Shown here: positions 60,787 through 64,000 of the stretch, one piece after another | Numbering within the stretch: the first letter of the stretch is position 1 | Layout of the letters: each line of letters opens with the position of its first letter | Source: Lachnospiraceae bacterium AB2028 | GTDB taxonomy: Bacteria; Bacillota; Clostridia; Lachnospirales; Lachnospiraceae | Reading direction: 5' to 3' | Length of the DNA: 64,000 nucleotides | Assembly (NCBI GenBank): GCA_000621425.1 | Contig: JHYJ01000009.1 | Coordinates: 1 to 64,000, forward strand | Notes under the pieces: model-generated | Seen by the model: the letters and a program-made list of their open reading frames with translations, nothing else | Told to the model about the DNA's origin: nothing | The model's database searches: none | Made by a program: the position numbers and the translations under genes

Positions 60787-62796
60787 ATGAATAGACTTGC
60801 AAACAACAAAGGAAATATACAGCATTGGCAGGTAATAGCCATATTACTTGCCGTGTATGATGCTATTGCGGTAAGCGTAGCTTTCTTTCTCCCGCTCTGG
60901 CTTAGTGCTGAGGGTGATATTACTGCCATTGAGGATGATTATATGCATCCCTTTCTGCAATTCGTTCCGATCTATGCCATTCTCTGTCTTGTGATATTTG
61001 AACGCTGTGGTCTGTATAAGGGCGTGTGGCGTTTTGCCAGTTTCATGGAGCTGGAGCGGATAGTGGTCGCCACAGCCATAAGCTTTGTGGTTCAGGTCAT
61101 CGGTATAGAGATTTCCCTTTTCTGTCCGAGGATGTATTATGTCAGGATGCCCTTTTCATATTATGTAGTGGGCATCATGTTCCAGTTCATGTTTATCCTT
61201 GTGGTCAGGTTTTCTTACAGGTTTATTCTGTTGTTTAAGGGATCCAGGACACAGCATACCAGCGAGCTTGCACCGATCCTTCTGGTTGGCGCAGGATCAG
61301 CAGGCAGGGCTATCATACGCGAGGTTAACCGTATAGGACAGAACAGGGAGCGTATCGTATGTATAATTGATGACAATCCCAACAACTGGAAACGTTCGAT
61401 CGACGGCGTTCCTATTGTGGGCGGCAGGGATGAGATACTCGCGTCGGTAAAAAAATACAAGTGCGAAAAAATTTATATTGCGATTCCTTCAGCTACACAG
61501 ACCGAGAAAAGGGATATCCTGAACATCTGCAAAGAGACAGATTGTGAGCTTAAGTTATTAAGAGATGTTTACCGTATGGTGGCTGAGGAGAATATCTCTG
61601 TTGCCGACCTGAAAAATGTTTCTATCGAAGACCTTCTGGGACGCGAACCCATAAAGGTTGATATGACAGAGATTTATACGTTCATATCTGCCAAGACCAT
61701 AATGGTTACCGGCGGCGGTGGTTCCATTGGTTCAGAGCTCTGCCGTCAGATTGCAAAGCATGGTCCTGAAAAACTCATAATCTATGATGTTTATGAAAAT
61801 AATGCCTATGACATACAGCAGGAACTTAAGCGGCTTCATCCGGACCTGGATCTGATAGTTCTCATAGGCTCAGTGCGTGACAGCCGCAGGCTGGATGAGA
61901 TTTTTTCAAAGTATCATCCCCAGATCGTTTACCATGCCGCAGCGCACAAGCATGTTCCACTTATGGAGTATAGTCCTGCAGAGGCCATAAAGAACAATGC
62001 CATAGGAACTTACAAGACTGCCTATGCTGCACTGACTCACGGCTGCGACCGCTTTGTTCTCATAAGCACTGACAAGGCCGTTAATCCCACCAACATTATG
62101 GGCGCCAGCAAGCGCCTGTGTGAGATGGTCATACAGACTTTTGATGCTAAGGTTAAGCAGGGCAGGACGGAGGATCTGCCTAAGCTCTTTACCCACTTTG
62201 ACAGTGAGTCGGATTACGAAAGCAAAGCAACATCCGATACGATGGAAGGCACTAAGCCCCATACTGAATTTGTGGCAGTAAGGTTTGGAAATGTACTTGG
62301 CAGCAACGGAAGCGTTGTACCTTTATTCAAAGAGCAGATAGCTCAGGGCGGACCTGTAACGGTAACTCACCCTGACATCATCAGATATTTCATGACCATA
62401 CCGGAAGCCGTCAGCCTGGTAATGCAGGCAGGCACATATGCAAAGGGCGGCGAGATTTTTGTACTGGATATGGGCAGCCCCGTAAAGATTGACACTCTCG
62501 CAAGGAACCTGATAAGGCTCTCAGGCCTTAAGCCGGATGAGGATATACAGATAGTTTATACGGGACTCCGCCCCGGTGAGAAGATGTATGAGGAAAAGCT
62601 CATGGCTGAGGAAGGGATGCAGACTACTCCTAACCACCTGATACATATAGGCAAGCCACTGGAATTTGATACGGATACATTTATCAGGGATCTAAAGGAC
62701 CTTATGGATGCGGCCTACAATGATGATGACCATATAAAGGAAAAAGTGGCGGCCATAGTGGGAACATACCATCCTGAAGGAGAGGTGCAGGCCTGA
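60787..62796 (+). CDS. CapD/FlaA1-type nucleotide-sugar 4,6-dehydratase, membrane form
   Basis: The 669-residue protein has four N-terminal transmembrane helices (about 15-150), a first Rossmann domain (GAGSAGRAIIREV), and a second catalytic SDR domain with TGGGGSIGSELCRQIAKHGP, AAAHKHVPLME, STDKAVNPTNIMGASKR and RPGEKMYEE. This matches the PglF/WbpM/CapD group, which makes UDP-4-keto-6-deoxy-GlcNAc. It starts a polysaccharide or glycoprotein sugar pathway with the aminotransferase that follows 71 bp later. Confidence 0.94.
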   Translation: MNRLANNKGNIQHWQVIAILLAVYDAIAVSVAFFLPLWLSAEGDITAIEDDYMHPFLQFVPIYAILCLVIFERCGLYKGVWRFASFMELERIVVATAISFVVQVIGIEISLFCPRMYYVRMPFSYYVVGIMFQFMFILVVRFSYRFILLFKGSRTQHTSELAPILLVGAGSAGRAIIREVNRIGQNRERIVCIIDDNPNNWKRSIDGVPIVGGRDEILASVKKYKCEKIYIAIPSATQTEKRDILNICKETDCELKLLRDVYRMVAEENISVADLKNVSIEDLLGREPIKVDMTEIYTFISAKTIMVTGGGGSIGSELCRQIAKHGPEKLIIYDVYENNAYDIQQELKRLHPDLDLIVLIGSVRDSRRLDEIFSKYHPQIVYHAAAHKHVPLMEYSPAEAIKNNAIGTYKTAYAALTHGCDRFVLISTDKAVNPTNIMGASKRLCEMVIQTFDAKVKQGRTEDLPKLFTHFDSESDYESKATSDTMEGTKPHTEFVAVRFGNVLGSNGSVVPLFKEQIAQGGPVTVTHPDIIRYFMTIPEAVSLVMQAGTYAKGGEIFVLDMGSPVKIDTLARNLIRLSGLKPDEDIQIVYTGLRPGEKMYEEKLMAEEGMQTTPNHLIHIGKPLEFDTDTFIRDLKDLMDAAYNDDDHIKEKVAAIVGTYHPEGEVQA

Positions 62797-62867
62797 TAAT
62801 GACTGCAATAAAAGCGCAGGTTCGTTGATTATAGTAAAAGTAACAGGAAAACATAAGGAATAAGATT

Positions 62868-64000
62868 ATGGAAGAGAGAAAGATAATATTCAGTCCACCT
62901 GACATTACGGAAGAGGAAATAGCAGCCGTAGGTGATGCCTTAAGGTCAGGCTGGATCACAACAGGTCCCAGGACTAAGGAACTGGAAAAACAGTTTGCGG
63001 AATATGTGGGCGTATCTAAGTGTGTATGCCTTAATTCTGCCACGGCAGCAGAGGAGCTGAATTTCCGTATTGCCGGCATAGGTGAAGGGGATGAGGTGAT
63101 CGTGCCTGCGTACACATACACTGCATCTGCTTCGGCAGCGTTGCATGTGGGCGCAAAGATAAGATTCGTGGATTCACAGCCCGATTCTCCAGAGCTTGAC
63201 TATGATGCCTTGGAGGGAATGATAAATGAAAAAACTAAGGCTATAGTTCCCGTGGATCTTGCCGGTATCCCTTGTGATTATGACCGCATCATGGATATAG
63301 TGGAGCGTAAGAAAGCTTTGTTCAAGCCTGCCGGGAATACTGATCTGGGACGCAGGATACAGGAAGCCATAGGCCGTGTACTTATCATTGCGGACGGTGC
63401 ACATGCTGTAGGATCTGTATACAAGGGCAGAAAGATAGGCAGCATTGCCGATTTTACATCTTTTTCTTTCCATGCGGTTAAGAACCTTACTACCGCTGAG
63501 GGCGGAGCCGCTACATGGAAGGATATACAGGGTATAGATAACGAAGAGATTTACCATCAGTATCAGCTCTACAGCCTGCATGGACAGTCCAAGGATGCGC
63601 TGGCAAAGACTAAGGTCGGTGCTTGGGAATACGATATAGAAGGCGCCTGGTACAAATGCAATATGACGGATGTCTGCGCTGCTATCGGTCTGGTGCAGCT
63701 TAAAAGATATCCGGACATGCTGGCAAGAAGGAAAGAAATCATCAGCAGATATGATGCAGCCTGTGACAGCATGGATATAACACATCGCTGCCACTATTCT
63801 GATACATATACATCAAGCGGACACCTTTATCTGTCCGGGATGAATGGTGCTGATGATGCTATGAGACGCAGGGTGATAGAGGAGATGGCAGTAAGAGGAG
63901 TGCCGTGCAATGTTCACTACAAGCCGCTTCCCATGATGACTGCATATAAGGCTCTGGGTTTTGACATAAAGGATTTTCCTAATGCGTACCGTGCGTATGA
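62868..64000 (+). CDS. DegT/DnrJ/EryC1 sugar aminotransferase (partial, runs off the end)
   Basis: The gene starts at ATG 62868 after AAGGAA and remains open to the last base (377 codons visible). It has GWITTGPRTKELE, the PLP-binding Lys in SFHAVKNLTTAEGG, an acidic PLP-nitrogen site in IIADGAHAVGS and NVHYKPLP near the end. Such enzymes aminate the 4-keto sugar made by the preceding dehydratase, giving UDP-4-amino-6-deoxy sugars (PglE/PseC-like). About 30 residues are likely to be missing at the C-terminus. Confidence 0.92.
   Translation, partial: MEERKIIFSPPDITEEEIAAVGDALRSGWITTGPRTKELEKQFAEYVGVSKCVCLNSATAAEELNFRIAGIGEGDEVIVPAYTYTASASAALHVGAKIRFVDSQPDSPELDYDALEGMINEKTKAIVPVDLAGIPCDYDRIMDIVERKKALFKPAGNTDLGRRIQEAIGRVLIIADGAHAVGSVYKGRKIGSIADFTSFSFHAVKNLTTAEGGAATWKDIQGIDNEEIYHQYQLYSLHGQSKDALAKTKVGAWEYDIEGAWYKCNMTDVCAAIGLVQLKRYPDMLARRKEIISRYDAACDSMDITHRCHYSDTYTSSGHLYLSGMNGADDAMRRRVIEEMAVRGVPCNVHYKPLPMMTAYKALGFDIKDFPNAYRAY

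Noticed and set aside
1-64000. Search for tRNA or rRNA genes, CRISPR arrays, insertion sequences and prophage genes
   Set aside because: No tRNA TPsiC-arm pattern in a cloverleaf, no regularly spaced direct repeats of CRISPR type, and no transposase, integrase or phage structural protein was found by reading.

Overview
The window looks like a chromosome segment from an anaerobic Firmicute, most likely Lachnospiraceae (Butyrivibrio/Pseudobutyrivibrio-like). The reasons are moderate GC, AGGAGG-type ribosome binding sites, sigma-A promoters with 17-bp spacers, a CIRCE/HrcA heat-shock site, MecA, CsoR-CopA, DUF402, DUF3048 and DUF6320 proteins, and many GGDEF/EAL proteins. No tRNA, rRNA, CRISPR array, insertion sequence or origin was seen. 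The genus is an inference from gene content.

Layout. 0-0.7 kb: an Hsp20 gene under a CIRCE-controlled promoter. 0.7-6.5 kb: an eroded accessory/defence island. It holds a DUF4143 AAA ATPase whose promoter lies between two inverted operator-like repeats, a 5'-truncated DrmB-like (DISARM, DUF1998) fragment, an intact DUF2075 helicase with a PD-(D/E)XK-like N-terminus, and a scar that appears to join DUF262 (GmrSD-like) pieces to a Fic/winged-helix tail. 6.6-10.9 kb: a membrane diguanylate cyclase, unknown membrane proteins and a cyclase-family hydrolase. 11.0-14.5 kb: a flavodoxin gene cut short by a terminator, then a copper operon with twin CsoR operators, csoR, and copA carrying a C-terminal CopZ-like domain with its own internal ribosome binding site. 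14.5-18.7 kb: GGDEF, an unknown membrane protein, an acyltransferase and an EAL phosphodiesterase.

18.9-27.5 kb: an accessory run of small secreted or membrane unknowns, a GNAT acetyltransferase, a NodB-type deacetylase, a histidine phosphatase, and remnants of rtcB and of a membrane-protein gene. 27.5-31.9 kb: minus-strand housekeeping genes (cyclophilin, mecA, and a trxB-like/trxA/ohrR-like operon with an OhrR-box-like operator inside its promoter). 32-43.6 kb: a MIF-like tautomerase, a GH18 protein, the run sua5-rpiB-dCMP deaminase-SleB-like protein, DUF402, DUF3048, and a large membrane class III nucleotide cyclase. 43.7-47.5 kb: an acyltransferase/DUF6320/esterase operon with tatD.

47.6-55.4 kb is the best candidate for something undescribed. 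It contains a SpoVK/CbbX-like ATPase with three AAA-like domains, the first degenerate, and two unknown genes downstream. The ATPase and the first unknown gene are each preceded by clearly related terminator-plus-promoter blocks, which suggests a shared regulon. 55.4-58.6 kb: a complete TrpXYZ-type ABC importer. 58.6-58.8 kb: three consecutive nested hairpins. 58.8-64 kb: dtd, a DMT transporter, an Smr-like protein, a CapD/FlaA1-type nucleotide-sugar dehydratase and a DegT/DnrJ aminotransferase that runs off the end, which are probably the first genes of a surface-polysaccharide locus.
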